Part shown: positions 17,640 to 27,782 of the stretch, one piece after another
How the letters are laid out: the number at the start of each line of letters is the position of its first letter
Position numbering within the stretch: the first letter of the stretch is position 1
NCBI RefSeq assembly: GCF_030323145.1
Contig: NZ_CP100470.1
Coordinates: 3,947,001 to 4,011,000 of the forward strand
Reading direction: 5' to 3'
Length of the DNA: 64,000 bases
Source: Mesorhizobium sp. C432A
Lineage (GTDB): Bacteria; Pseudomonadota; Alphaproteobacteria; Rhizobiales; Rhizobiaceae
Position numbers and translations under genes: made by a program
The notes under the pieces: generated by a model
Databases searched by the model: none
Told to the model about the DNA's origin: nothing
The model's input: the letters and a program-made list of their open reading frames with translations, nothing else

Positions 17640-17923
17640 ATCTCGACCTCACCTGGATGGCGTGGACGTGGCCGACGGCGGCGTTCTTCGGCACCATTCT
17701 TCTGCTGCTGTGCGGCATGGCGTTTTGGGAATTTGCCTCGCCGGGCGGCAATCCGCGCGTCGGCATCCTGCGCTTCGAGACGACGCGCGGCGACCGTCTT
17801 TTTCTGTCGCTGCTTGGCAGCGCCTTTATCCATCTCGCTTGGCTGGGTCTTGTCGGATCCAACCTGTGGTGGGCTCTCGCTCTCTCCGTGGTCTACGCCG
17901 TCGGCGTGTTCCGCTACGTATAG
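17636..17923 (+). CDS. glpU: DUF2160 small membrane protein, GlpU type
   Basis: A 95-residue protein with three probable membrane helices (AAFFGTILLLLCGMAFWEF, FLSLLGSAFIHLAWLGLV, LWWALALSVVYAVGVF) and the family feature RGDRLFLSLLGSAF. DUF2160 proteins are encoded inside glycerol ABC operons of rhizobia and Pseudomonas-like bacteria, where they are the U component of unclear function, perhaps an accessory membrane subunit. ATG 17636 is preceded by the duplicated GGGGAGGGT sequence. Confidence 0.85.
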   Translation: MNLDLTWMAWTWPTAAFFGTILLLLCGMAFWEFASPGGNPRVGILRFETTRGDRLFLSLLGSAFIHLAWLGLVGSNLWWALALSVVYAVGVFRYV

Positions 17924-18000
17924 AGGGGGAAACTGTTGGATCGACCGCGTGCCGGCGGCCGTTCCAGATCGCACTTGAAACCTAAATGTGGAGGAAACCT

Positions 18001-19728
18001 ATGCGACGGCAATTTTTAACATCAACAACTGCCCTTGTCCTGTTGCTCGGGGTAGGCAACGCCTACGCCGGAATGGATGAGGCCAAGGCGTTTCTGGACA
18101 AGGAAATCGGCCCGCTGTCGACGCTCGACCGCGCCGGCCAGGAAGCAGAAATGCAGTGGTTCATCGATGCCGCGAAGCCTTTCGCCGGCATGGACATCAA
18201 GGTCGTGTCCGAAACCATCGCCACCCACCAGTATGAATCGCAGGTGCTGGCGCCGGCCTTTACCGCCATCACTGGCATCAAGATCACGCATGACGTCATC
18301 CAGGAAGGCGACGTCGTCGAGAAGATCCAGACCCAGATGCAGACCGGCCAGAACCTTTATGACGGCTGGGTCAACGATTCCGACCTGATCGGCACCCACT
18401 GGCGCTACCAGCAGGTCCGCAACCTGACCGACTGGATGGCGGGCGAGGGCAAGGACGTTACCAATCCGAACCTCGACCTGAAGGATTTTATCGGCACCTC
18501 CTTCACCACCGCGCCGGACAAGAAGCTCTATCAGCTGCCCGACCAGCAGTTCGCCAACCTCTACTGGTTCCGTTACGACTGGTTCAACGACGAGAAGAAC
18601 AAGGCCGACTTCAAGGCGAAATACGGCTACGACCTCGGCGTTCCCGTCAACTGGTCGGCCTATGAGGACATCGCCGAGTTCTTCACCGGCCGCGAGATCG
18701 ACGGCAAGAAGGTCTATGGCCACATGGACTACGGCAAGAAGGACCCGTCGCTCGGCTGGCGGTTCACCGATGCCTGGCTGTCGATGGCCGGCAACGGCGA
18801 CAAGGGCCTGCCGAACGGCCTGCCGGTCGACGAATGGGGCATCAAGGTCAACGAGAAATCACAGCCGGTCGGCTCCTGCACGGCGCGCGGCGGCGACACC
18901 AACGGCCCGGCTGCCGTCTACTCGATCCAGAAATACCTCGACTGGCTGAAGGCCTACGCTCCGGCCGAAGCCCAGGGCATGACCTTCTCCGAATCCGGCC
19001 CGGTGCCGGCACAGGGTGCGGTCGCGCAGCAGATATTCTGGTACACCGCCTTCACCGCTTCGATGGTCGACGCCGGCGCCAAGGCGGTGCTGAACGACGA
19101 CGGAACGCCGAAGTGGCGCATGGCCCCGTCGCCGCATGGCGTCTACTGGAAGGACGGCATGAAGCTCGGCTATCAGGACGTGGGTTCCTGGACGCTGATG
19201 AAGTCGACGCCGACCGACCGCGCCAAGGCCGCCTGGCTCTACGCGCAGTTCGTGACCTCGAAGACGGTCGACGTGAAGAAGAGCCATGTCGGCTTGACCT
19301 TCATCCGCGAAAGCACGATCCACGACAAGAGCTTCACCGAACGTGCGCCGAAGCTCGGTGGTCTGATCGAGTTCTACCGCTCGCCGGCCCGCGTTCAGTG
19401 GTCGCCGACCGGCACCAACGTGCCCGATTATCCGAAGCTGGCACAGCTCTGGTGGCAGGCGATCGGCGATGCCTCGTCCGGCGCCAAGACGGCGCAGGAA
19501 GCCATGGACTCGCTCTGCGCCGAGCAGGAAAAAGTCATGACCCGCATCGAGAAGTCGGGCGTCCAGGGCGATATCGGCCCGAAGATGGCCGAAGAGCATG
19601 ACCTCGCCTACTGGAACGCCGACGCGGTCAAGAACGGCAATCTCGCGCCTCAGCTGAAGATCGAGAACGAGAAGGAAAAGCCGATCACCATCAACTACGA
19701 CGAACTGGTGAAGAGCTGGCAGAAGTAA
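18001..19728 (+). CDS. glpV: Glycerol ABC importer periplasmic binding protein, GlpV type
   Basis: A 575-residue family-1 extracellular solute-binding protein. It begins with a Sec signal peptide (FLTSTTALVLLLGVGNAYA), cut near residue 23. The mature part is unusually long for the family and carries tryptophan- and tyrosine-rich stretches (QLPDQQFANLYWFRYDWF, YQDVGSWTLMKSTP). ATG 18001 is favoured over the ATG 15 bp upstream because GTGGAGGAAACCT precedes it at normal distance and the signal peptide then starts MRRQF. It is the receptor for the importer and is followed by glpK. Confidence 0.92.
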   Translation: MRRQFLTSTTALVLLLGVGNAYAGMDEAKAFLDKEIGPLSTLDRAGQEAEMQWFIDAAKPFAGMDIKVVSETIATHQYESQVLAPAFTAITGIKITHDVIQEGDVVEKIQTQMQTGQNLYDGWVNDSDLIGTHWRYQQVRNLTDWMAGEGKDVTNPNLDLKDFIGTSFTTAPDKKLYQLPDQQFANLYWFRYDWFNDEKNKADFKAKYGYDLGVPVNWSAYEDIAEFFTGREIDGKKVYGHMDYGKKDPSLGWRFTDAWLSMAGNGDKGLPNGLPVDEWGIKVNEKSQPVGSCTARGGDTNGPAAVYSIQKYLDWLKAYAPAEAQGMTFSESGPVPAQGAVAQQIFWYTAFTASMVDAGAKAVLNDDGTPKWRMAPSPHGVYWKDGMKLGYQDVGSWTLMKSTPTDRAKAAWLYAQFVTSKTVDVKKSHVGLTFIRESTIHDKSFTERAPKLGGLIEFYRSPARVQWSPTGTNVPDYPKLAQLWWQAIGDASSGAKTAQEAMDSLCAEQEKVMTRIEKSGVQGDIGPKMAEEHDLAYWNADAVKNGNLAPQLKIENEKEKPITINYDELVKSWQK

Positions 19729-19759
19729 TCTTGGCGTACGCGCCAGGATCATAGTGAAC

Positions 19760-19793
19760 GGGGAGGCGGCATCTTGCCGTCTCCCCTGTTTGT
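19760..19793 (+). terminator. Strong hairpin between glpV and glpK
   Basis: GGGGAGGCGGCA (19760-19771) pairs with TGCCGTCTCCCC (19775-19786), with one G-U pair and a 3-base loop, followed by TGTTTGT. The broken T tract makes it a weak or partial terminator. Such hairpins after binding-protein genes often stabilise that part of the message and lower expression of the next gene. Confidence 0.6.
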
Positions 19794-19817
19794 ATAGGCG
19801 AGCTACCGGGAGGACTA

Positions 19818-21311
19818 ATGACCGGATACATCCTTGCAATCGACCAGGGTACGACATCGACCAGGGCGATCCTGTTCGACGGCGCGATGAAGGTCGCCGG
19901 CAGCAAGCAGCAGGAATTCACGCAGCATTATCCTGCCTCCGGCTGGGTCGAGCATGATCCGGAAGAGATCTGGGCAAGCGTCGTCGCGACGGTCAAAGGC
20001 GCGCTGAAGGCCGCCGGCCGCGAGGCCTCGGATGTGGCGGCGATCGGCATCACCAACCAGCGCGAAACCGTCGTCATCTGGGACAAGGCGACCGGCAAGC
20101 CGATCCACAATGCCATCGTCTGGCAGGACCGCCGCACCGCGCCGCTGTGCCAGAAGCTGAAAAAACACGGCCTGGAGAAAAAGTTCACCAAAAAGACCGG
20201 CCTGCTGCTCGATCCCTATTTCTCCGGCACCAAGATCGCCTGGATGCTGGACAAGGTAAACGGTGCGAGAAAGCGCGCCGAAAAGGGCGAACTGCTCGCC
20301 GGCACTATCGACAGTTTTTTGATCTGGCGGCTGACCGGCGGCAAGGTGCATGCGACGGATGCCACCAACGCCTCGCGCACGCTGGTCTATAACATCGAGA
20401 AAAATGTCTGGGACGACGAGCTGCTCTCCATCCTGCGCATCCCGGTGGCGATGCTGCCTGAGGTCAAGGATTGCGCCGACGACTACGGCGTGACGGAAAA
20501 AAGCCTGTTTGGCGCCGAAATCAAAATCCTTGGCGTGGCCGGCGATCAGCACGCAGCGACCATAGGCCAGGCCTGTTTCGAGCCAGGCATGATGAAATCG
20601 ACCTATGGCACCGGCTGCTTTGCGCTGCTCAACACCGGCGCCGATCTGGTGCGCTCGAAGAACCGGCTGTTGACCACCATCGCCTATCGGCTGAACGGCA
20701 AGACTACCTATGCCTTGGAAGGCTCGATCTTCATCGCGGGTGCCGCCGTGCAATGGCTGCGCGACGGCATCAAGGTGATCGGCAAGGCCGAGCATAGCGG
20801 CGTTTTGGCGGCAACCGCCGACCCCACGCAGAACGTCTATCTGGTGCCGGCTTTCGTCGGTCTCGGCGCGCCGCATTGGGACGCCGAGGCGCGTGGCGCG
20901 ATCTTCGGGCTGACCCGCAACTCTGGCCCGGCGGAGTTCGCCCGCGCGGCGCTGGAATCCGTCGCCTACCAGACGCGCGATCTCCTCGACGCCATGCGCA
21001 AGGACTGGAAGGGGGCGTCGGCCAAAACCGTGCTTCGCGTCGACGGCGGCATGGTGGCCTCCGACTGGACCATGCAGCGGCTGGCCGATATCCTCGATGC
21101 GCCGGTCGATCGCCCGACCATTCTGGAGACGACGGCGCTGGGTGCGGCGTGGCTTGCCGGCTCGAAAGCAGGCGTGTGGCCGAAGGCGAAGGATTTTGCC
21201 AAGAGCTGGGCGCTCGAGCGCCGCTTCAAGCCGGACATGGATGCCACGGTGCGCTCGGCAAAGCTCGCGGGCTGGCGCAATGCGGTGCGCCGGACGCTGA
21301 GCGCGCGGTAG
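19818..21311 (+). CDS. glpK: Glycerol kinase
   Basis: GlpK (497 residues) phosphorylates glycerol to glycerol-3-phosphate, trapping the imported substrate for GlpD. The N-terminal phosphate motif [34 protein letters not shown], the FGGY signatures [17 protein letters not shown] and [19 protein letters not shown], and [14 protein letters not shown] are all present. ATG 19818 follows GGGAGGAC. It closes the operon after glpV, so one gene set covers regulation, uptake, phosphorylation and oxidation. The inducer of GlpR is the product of this enzyme. Confidence 0.98.
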   Translation: MTGYILAIDQGTTSTRAILFDGAMKVAGSKQQEFTQHYPASGWVEHDPEEIWASVVATVKGALKAAGREASDVAAIGITNQRETVVIWDKATGKPIHNAIVWQDRRTAPLCQKLKKHGLEKKFTKKTGLLLDPYFSGTKIAWMLDKVNGARKRAEKGELLAGTIDSFLIWRLTGGKVHATDATNASRTLVYNIEKNVWDDELLSILRIPVAMLPEVKDCADDYGVTEKSLFGAEIKILGVAGDQHAATIGQACFEPGMMKSTYGTGCFALLNTGADLVRSKNRLLTTIAYRLNGKTTYALEGSIFIAGAAVQWLRDGIKVIGKAEHSGVLAATADPTQNVYLVPAFVGLGAPHWDAEARGAIFGLTRNSGPAEFARAALESVAYQTRDLLDAMRKDWKGASAKTVLRVDGGMVASDWTMQRLADILDAPVDRPTILETTALGAAWLAGSKAGVWPKAKDFAKSWALERRFKPDMDATVRSAKLAGWRNAVRRTLSAR

Positions 21312-21333
21312 TAAATCATGGCGGGGGAAGGGG

Positions 21334-21810
21334 ATGAATCCACACTGGTATGGGGCCTGGCGCGACGAGGCTGTCGAACAATTGGATGCAAAGAATGCAC
21401 GCTTGCAGCAGGAGTTCCGACTCGGCAGTTGGCCTCGCTATGACTATGATCTGACAGAAGGAAAGCTTCTGTTCTCGGACAACGGCATCACCAAGGTCGT
21501 CGCCGAAATCCAAATCGCCGGATCGACGAGTGCCAAGGCCAGCAACTGGCTCTGGGCTTGGGCAAATTCAAACCTGCCTGGCGACCTGCTTGCCGACGCA
21601 GAGCTGGTTCGGTCTTTCGGACAGGAGCATTCCATTGATGAGCTGGCTCAACCCTATGCGATAGATTTGAACAACGACTTGGAAGTGCTCGGCTGGAAAA
21701 TGACCGCAGCTGCGGTTCGAATCTGCAACGGCCTCGGCGCATACCGTTCTCCGCGTGGTGAAGGCGGAGCCCTGTATCTGATCTTCAAGAGCGTCAATTG
21801 GGCCAGCTAA
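21334..21810 (+). CDS. DUF6882-like hypothetical protein
   Basis: A 158-residue soluble protein. LGSWPRYDYDLTEGKLLFSD, ASNWLWAWANSNLP and CNGLGAYRSPRGEGGALYLIFK match the DUF6882 pattern of a small alpha/beta domain with buried tryptophans and no known function. GGGGGAAGGGG precedes ATG 21334, and the gap to glpK is 22 bp, so it may be co-transcribed with the glycerol operon. A terminator-like hairpin follows at 21841-21874. Confidence 0.75.
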   Translation: MNPHWYGAWRDEAVEQLDAKNARLQQEFRLGSWPRYDYDLTEGKLLFSDNGITKVVAEIQIAGSTSAKASNWLWAWANSNLPGDLLADAELVRSFGQEHSIDELAQPYAIDLNNDLEVLGWKMTAAAVRICNGLGAYRSPRGEGGALYLIFKSVNWAS

Positions 21811-21840
21811 TCCGCCGCGCCCGTACCCAAGCAACCTACG

Positions 21841-21874
21841 GAAAAGCCCGCGCCGTTGCCGGCGCAGGCTTTTC
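21841..21874. terminator. Bidirectional terminator between the DUF6882 and BA14K genes
   Basis: GAAAAGCCCGCGCCG (21841-21855) pairs with CGGCGCAGGCTTTTC (21860-21874), apart from one C/A mismatch. The A-rich left flank and T-rich right flank let it serve both converging genes. Confidence 0.75.
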
Positions 21875-21900
21875 TACTCAACACTTGGTACCAACTCAGC

Positions 21901-22392
21901 TCAATAGGGCGAATTGCACTGTTGACGCGGGCCGTAATTGGGCTGGAATGTGTTGTCCGAAGCGCGGTACGACCGATAGCGGTCGTAGCACCACTGCACA
22001 TGGGCATCGCCGCGGTTGTTCTCGCTGTTGACGATCGCACCGGTGATCAAGGCGCCGGTGGCGAAGGCAGCCAGCGGGAACCAGTAGTCGCCGTGACGGC
22101 GATAGCCGCGGTGATATTCGCGATAGCCGCGATGGCCATTCCAATAGCTGCCGCCATCATTGTTGCGGGAGAACTGGCGGCCTACGCGGAAATCGCGATT
22201 GCCGGAATTGCGGTTGCCATGGCGCATCCACCGCCAGTTGTCATGACGAGAATCGCTCACATTCACGATGTCGGACGAAGTTGCTGATGACTGGGGCACG
22301 AACATCTGGGCGGCATTGGCCGGCATAGCGGCGGCCGCGGCAAACGAAATTGACAGGGTGGTCGCCAGTAGACCCGTTGCGATCTTGTTCAT
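21901..22392 (-). CDS. BA14K-family protein
   Basis: A 163-residue exported protein. Residues 1-26 ([20 protein letters not shown] and on) are a signal peptide ending at PANA. The middle is rich in Tyr, Arg, Gly and His ([21 protein letters not shown]), then a membrane helix ([18 protein letters not shown]) precedes the BA14K C-terminal motif [19 protein letters not shown]. The family is named after a Brucella immunogenic 14-kDa antigen and is linked with the envelope. ATG 22392 is chosen because AAGGAGAAGATC lies directly upstream; a longer reading adds unrelated sequence. Confidence 0.88.
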   Translation of the reverse strand: MNKIATGLLATTLSISFAAAAAMPANAAQMFVPQSSATSSDIVNVSDSRHDNWRWMRHGNRNSGNRDFRVGRQFSRNNDGGSYWNGHRGYREYHRGYRRHGDYWFPLAAFATGALITGAIVNSENNRGDAHVQWCYDRYRSYRASDNTFQPNYGPRQQCNSPY

Positions 22393-22649
22393 GATCTTCT
22401 CCTTGAAGGGTGGTTGACGTCCCTTGTGAGACGAAAACGGCCCGCTCGTGCGATGGTTCCCACCAAAACAGTAAGTTGCTGATTTGTAATGTTTCTCGAA
22501 TTCGGCGCGTGAGAAAAGGCGCGTCTCGCGCGCCAACAGATCGAAGCGGCGACCACGTTGCGGGAGCGGCTCACCGGGCTGGTGACGACGCAATTTGCGG
22601 CGCGTCTGGCGATGGCTGAAACCCCGGTCGAAGGGCCATCTTTTTCCGG

Positions 22650-22678
22650 TTGACCGGTCGCGGCACTCTCCCTATGTT
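22650..22678 (+). promoter_or_regulatory. Promoter for tRNA-Lys
   Basis: A -35 element TTGACC (22650-22655) and a -10 element TATGTT (22673-22678) with a 17-bp spacer lie about 36 bp before the mature 5' end of the tRNA. They agree with the vegetative sigma consensus. Confidence 0.6.
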
Positions 22679-22714
22679 CCGCGCAATTTCGAGGGCGGCC
22701 TTTAGAGCCCGCGG

Positions 22715-22790
22715 GAGCGCGTAGCTCAGCCGGTAGAGCAACTGACTTTTAATCAGTAGGTCTCGGGTTCGAACCCCGACGCGCTCACCA
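22715..22790 (+). tRNA. tRNA-Lys (anticodon UUU)
   Basis: A 76-nt cloverleaf. The acceptor stem pairs GAGCGCG (22715-22721) with CGCGCTC (22780-22786), then discriminator A and an encoded CCA. The D arm is GCTCAGCCGGTAGAGC. The anticodon stem is ACTGA/TCAGT around loop CTTTTAA, giving anticodon TTT at 22748-22750. The T arm is TCGGG TTCGAAC CCCGA. All stems are complete, and it reads lysine codons AAA and AAG. Confidence 0.98.
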
Positions 22791-22837
22791 GAAATATTTC
22801 GTGCGGAAGTTGCCCTGTCAGCAGCCCCCATCGCCCC

Positions 22838-23899
<1,062 letters not shown>

Positions 23900-23938
23900 T
23901 GGATTTCTCCCGGAAATGAGTGATGTCGGGGCCGTGCC

Positions 23939-24760
23939 TCAGCCGCCCTTGACGGCGCCTGCGGTCAGCCCGGCGACGATCTGCCTTTGCGCGAACAGGG
24001 TCAGCACCAGCACCGGCAGCGTCACCACAAGTGCTGCGGCGGCGAGCGGACCCCAGCTCACCTGCTCGTAGGAAAGCATGTTGTAGACGGCGACCGGCAG
24101 CGTGCGAGTCTCGCGGCTGGCGAGCACAATGCCGAAGACGAAATTGTTCCATGAGAAGATGATCGACAGGATGAAGGCGACGACAATGCCCGGCTTGGCG
24201 ATGGGCAAGGCGACCAGCCGGAACACCTGCCAGGAACTGGCGCCATCGATGTTGGCCGCTTCTTCCAGCTCCATCGGCGTGGTCTCGAAATAGCCGATCA
24301 TCACCCAGACCACGATCGGCACCGTCACCACCAGATGGATGATGATCTGCGGCCACAGCGTGCCGAGAATGCCGACCCACTGGAACAGCAGGAACAGCGG
24401 AATGAGATAGGAAAGCCCCGGCGTCATGCGGGCGATCATGATGACCACCGCCGAGCGTTCGGCCTTGAGCCGCGCGATGCCATAGCCCGCCGGCACGCCG
24501 ATCAGCAGCGCCAGCAACGTTGCCGTGCCCGTCACCAGAACCGAATTCCAGAAATAGAGCAGGAAATTGTTCTCCTCGAATACCTTCACATAGTTCGACC
24601 AGGCGAGATGTTCCGGGATCAGAATCGGCGGGTAGGCACCGTTGTCGATCTCGAACTTCAGCGACAGCGAGACCATCCAGAGGAAGAACAGGATCGCCGG
24701 CGAGACGAAGACCAGAGCCGCGAAAAACAGCCCGATCCGGTTGAGCAGCCGTGAACTCAT
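23939..24760 (-). CDS. Sugar ABC importer permease (MalG type)
   Basis: A 273-residue inner-membrane protein with six predicted helices (from IGLFFAALVFVSPAILFFLW) and the EAA loop LEEAANIDGASSWQVFRLVALP. It pairs with the permease gene immediately upstream, whose stop it follows with no gap. Its family (MalG-like, carbohydrate uptake) transports sugars or polyols; the substrate is not readable. Confidence 0.92.
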   Translation of the reverse strand: MSSRLLNRIGLFFAALVFVSPAILFFLWMVSLSLKFEIDNGAYPPILIPEHLAWSNYVKVFEENNFLLYFWNSVLVTGTATLLALLIGVPAGYGIARLKAERSAVVIMIARMTPGLSYLIPLFLLFQWVGILGTLWPQIIIHLVVTVPIVVWVMIGYFETTPMELEEAANIDGASSWQVFRLVALPIAKPGIVVAFILSIIFSWNNFVFGIVLASRETRTLPVAVYNMLSYEQVSWGPLAAAALVVTLPVLVLTLFAQRQIVAGLTAGAVKGG

Positions 24761-25699
24761 CTATTTGCCCTCCACCCCGATCCATTGGGAGCGCTGGCGC
24801 AGCATCAGCAGGATGAAGGACAGCGCGACGATGACGATGAAGAACACCACGGCCATGGCCGAGCCATAGCCGATGTCGTAGTAGGAGAAGGCGGTGTTGT
24901 AGAGATAGATGTTGATGGTTTCCGAGGCCGTGCCCGGTCCGCCCTGGGTCATCGCGTAGATGATGTCAAAACTCTTCAGCGCATCGATGGTGCGGATGAT
25001 CATCGCGATCATCAGGAACGGCGCGATCATCGGCAAGGTGAGATAGCGGAATTGCTGCCAGGCGTTGGCGCCATCGATCTCGGCGCTCTCGAAGGGCTCG
25101 CGCGGCACGGAGGCCAAGCCGCCCAGCACGATCAGCATCACCAGCGGCGTCCACTGCCAGGTCTCGACCGCAACCAGGGACGGGATGACCGTCCTGGCAT
25201 TAAAGATCCATTCCTGCGCCGGGATGCCGACCAGCGACAACAGACAGTTGAGCACGCCGAGCTGGGGATGGAACATCATCGTCCAGACCAGCGCCACGGC
25301 GACTGGCGTTGCCATCATCGGCATGACGAAGACGCCGCGCAACAGGCCGCGCAGCGGAAATTTGGCGTCGAAGATCAGCGCGGCAAGAGTGCCGAGGAAC
25401 ATCGGTGCCGCGACCGAAAGCGCCGTGTAGGTCAGCGTATGGAAAAGCGATTCCCAGAAGCGTTGGTCGACGGCCAGCCGCAGGTAATTTTCCATCCCGG
25501 CAAAGCTTCGCGCCTGGCCGAGGGTCCAGCGGTTGACGCTCATCCACAGCGTGAAGGCCCAGGGAAAGACGATCACGGCGCCGACGACGACGAGCGCCGG
25601 GACGACGAAAGGCCAGTAGTTGGGAGCCAGACGGATGGTCTGGTTCCCTTCGATGGCTTGCGTCGTCACCCCGGCGCGTTCTGGGGTGATGGCGGACAT
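24761..25699 (-). CDS. Sugar ABC importer permease (MalF type)
   Basis: A 312-residue permease with a short cytoplasmic N-terminus, then helices starting YWPFVVPALVVVGAVIVFPW. The EAA loop is FESAEIDGANAWQQFRYLTLP. ATG 25699 overlaps the stop of the binding-protein gene by one base (TGATG), so I use it even though the same frame stays open far upstream within that gene. GQARSFAGMENYLRL is the usual linker after the first helix in this family. Confidence 0.92.
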   Translation of the reverse strand: MSAITPERAGVTTQAIEGNQTIRLAPNYWPFVVPALVVVGAVIVFPWAFTLWMSVNRWTLGQARSFAGMENYLRLAVDQRFWESLFHTLTYTALSVAAPMFLGTLAALIFDAKFPLRGLLRGVFVMPMMATPVAVALVWTMMFHPQLGVLNCLLSLVGIPAQEWIFNARTVIPSLVAVETWQWTPLVMLIVLGGLASVPREPFESAEIDGANAWQQFRYLTLPMIAPFLMIAMIIRTIDALKSFDIIYAMTQGGPGTASETINIYLYNTAFSYYDIGYGSAMAVVFFIVIVALSFILLMLRQRSQWIGVEGK

Positions 25700-27036
25700 C
25701 AGCCTTGCTCGCTCCGGTCGAGCACCGGCTGGAACTGCTCGGTGGCCTGCTTCAGTTCCTCTGCCGGATCGGCGCCGGCGATCAGATTGGTCAGCGCCAC
25801 GCCATAGATATCGCGGAACTCGGTGACCGGAATGATGACCGGCAGCGACAGCCGGCTGACATTGCCCGAGCCGACCACGGCATCGAGCCAACTCGCCGGC
25901 ATGGTGACGCCTTCGCGCACCTTGGGATCTTCCAGCACCGACTTGCGGAACGGCACGCCGGCACCCGCCTGCAGCAGGCGCGCGCCCATGGCGGGCGAAA
26001 TCGCCCACTGGCAGAAGAGGTAGGCGGCCTCCTTCTTCTCGCTGGCGGCCGTCACGCCGAGGCCGTCGCCAAAGGTGCCGGCGGCATGCGCCTTGGGCCC
26101 CTTGGGCATGACGCCGTAGCCGACCTTGCCGACCACTCGTGACTTTTCCGGATTTTCCATTGGCGGGGCAAAGCCGACGCCATCGAACCACATCCCGATC
26201 TTGCCTTGCAGGAAGGCGGACTGGGCTTCGGCCCAGTTGAATCCGGTGACGCCTGGAGGCGCCGACTTGGTCATCAGCCGCTGGTAGAGGCTGGCCGCCT
26301 CGACCGCCTCGGGCGAGGTCGTACGCAGCTTGCCCTTGTCGTCGAGCGGCGTCATGTCGTAGCCGAGCATAAGCGACGTCCACACCGGCGTGTTGGCGTT
26401 CTTGAGGCCGCGGGCGACAAAGCCGTAGGTGTTGGTCGATGGGTCGGTCAGCGCTTCGGCGGCCGCCACCAGTTGCTCGAAGGTTTCAGGGTATTTGAGG
26501 CCCTTGGCCTCGAACAATTCCTTGTTCCAGTAGACGATCCAGTAGTCGACTGAGAACGGCAGCGAGCGCAACACGCCCTGGCCGTCCTTGGCAAACAGCA
26601 TGCCGGCATCGGCGAAATCGGTTTCCACCAGCGCAGGATCGGTCAGGGTCGGGTCAGCGAGATAGCCTGATATGTCGGCCAGCCAGTCGCCCTTTTCGAA
26701 CTGGCGCTTCTGCACGTGGTAGCTCAGATGCACGACGTCGAAGCTCGGTTTGCCGGAGCTCAGTTCGATCACCGTCTTCTGGCGCTGCTGCTGTTCCGGC
26801 GTCGCTTCGGCATTGACCTTGATCCCGGTCAGTTCCTCGAACTCGGCGATGTATTTTATCAGCGTGTCGCTGCGCGGGCTTTTCACCAGATTGACGTCAA
26901 GCGTCGTTCCCGCAAAGCGCTTCCAGTCGACGCCGGCGGCAAAGCTTGGGCGAACGCCCGCAAAGCCGGCGGCGGCAAGCGCCGCGGTTCCCTGAAGCAG
27001 TTGCCTCCTGGTTGGGTTGAACAGATTGGACGACAT
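25699..27036 (-). CDS. Sugar ABC importer binding protein
   Basis: A 445-residue family-1 solute-binding protein with a twin-arginine signal: PTRRQLLQGTAALAAAGFAGV, so export through Tat is likely. The mature protein shows VNLVKSPRSDTLIKYIAEFEELTGIKV, typical of carbohydrate-binding members. The order binding protein, two permeases, ATPase is standard. The neighbouring GntR regulator and DapA-family enzyme suggest that the ligand is broken down by an aldolase step, for example a sugar acid. Confidence 0.9.
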   Translation of the reverse strand: MSSNLFNPTRRQLLQGTAALAAAGFAGVRPSFAAGVDWKRFAGTTLDVNLVKSPRSDTLIKYIAEFEELTGIKVNAEATPEQQQRQKTVIELSSGKPSFDVVHLSYHVQKRQFEKGDWLADISGYLADPTLTDPALVETDFADAGMLFAKDGQGVLRSLPFSVDYWIVYWNKELFEAKGLKYPETFEQLVAAAEALTDPSTNTYGFVARGLKNANTPVWTSLMLGYDMTPLDDKGKLRTTSPEAVEAASLYQRLMTKSAPPGVTGFNWAEAQSAFLQGKIGMWFDGVGFAPPMENPEKSRVVGKVGYGVMPKGPKAHAAGTFGDGLGVTAASEKKEAAYLFCQWAISPAMGARLLQAGAGVPFRKSVLEDPKVREGVTMPASWLDAVVGSGNVSRLSLPVIIPVTEFRDIYGVALTNLIAGADPAEELKQATEQFQPVLDRSEQG

Positions 27037-27099
27037 GTCTTCCTCCCGGTTGTTGTCGTTGTCGATTGCATCGCGGACCGCGGTGCGGCTCAGGTTTCC

Positions 27100-27759
27100 T
27101 CAGATCTGCAGCGCCAGCCGGCGCGCCTTGTCGATATGCAGACTGATCGCCTCGACCGCCTTCCCTGGATCGCGGCTCTCCATGGCTTCGATCACCGCCA
27201 GGTGCTCGCGCATCACCGGCACGACGCGCCCGTCGATACGGAACCGCTCCTGGTGGATCAGGCGGATCTTCACCGAATTGACCAGATAGGCCTTGGCGAT
27301 GATCTCGTTGCCCAGCGCATCGATGAACGTGTCGTGCATGGCCCAGTCGATGGTCTGCGCCTTGGCCTCCATCTCCGGCGTCGGGGTCTGCGCCAGCGCC
27401 TGGGCATGCATGTCCTCATGCTCGCGCCGCAAGCGGGCAAGCTCGGCATCGGAGGCGCTGACCGTAAACAGCGCCACCGCTTCACGCTCCATGAACAGGC
27501 GGAACTGAAAGGCCTCGCGGATCAGGCTGATGTCTATATGGGCGATCTGCATGCCGCGCTGCGGGATGGTCGTCAGCAGTCCTTCCGCCTCGAGACGCGG
27601 CACGATCTCGCGAATGGCGCCGAGCGGCAGTCCGGTGAAGGCAACCAGCTCACGCTGCGACACGAACTGGCCCGGCTTGAAGTCGCGCGCCAGCAAATGC
27701 CGCGTGAAGCTGGCATAGGCCTTCTCCCTGAGGGTGGTCGGTTCGTTGCCGTCTTCCAT
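27100..27759 (-). CDS. GntR-family regulator with FCD domain
   Basis: A 219-residue regulator. Residues 10-75 are a winged helix-turn-helix (FVSQRELVAFTGLPLGAIRE, then LEAEGLLTTIPQRGMQIAHI). The C-terminal helical FCD domain has IREAFQFRLFMEREAVALF and metal-ligand-like positions in DTFIDALGN and REHLAVIEAM. FCD-type proteins usually repress catabolic genes and are released by a pathway metabolite. It lies between the DapA-like gene and the binding-protein gene in the same direction. A palindrome before the DapA-like gene (28709-28720) is its likely operator. Confidence 0.9.
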   Translation of the reverse strand: MEDGNEPTTLREKAYASFTRHLLARDFKPGQFVSQRELVAFTGLPLGAIREIVPRLEAEGLLTTIPQRGMQIAHIDISLIREAFQFRLFMEREAVALFTVSASDAELARLRREHEDMHAQALAQTPTPEMEAKAQTIDWAMHDTFIDALGNEIIAKAYLVNSVKIRLIHQERFRIDGRVVPVMREHLAVIEAMESRDPGKAVEAISLHIDKARRLALQI

Positions 27760-27782
27760 TTCGGCGCGCTTCCCTTTGCCGG

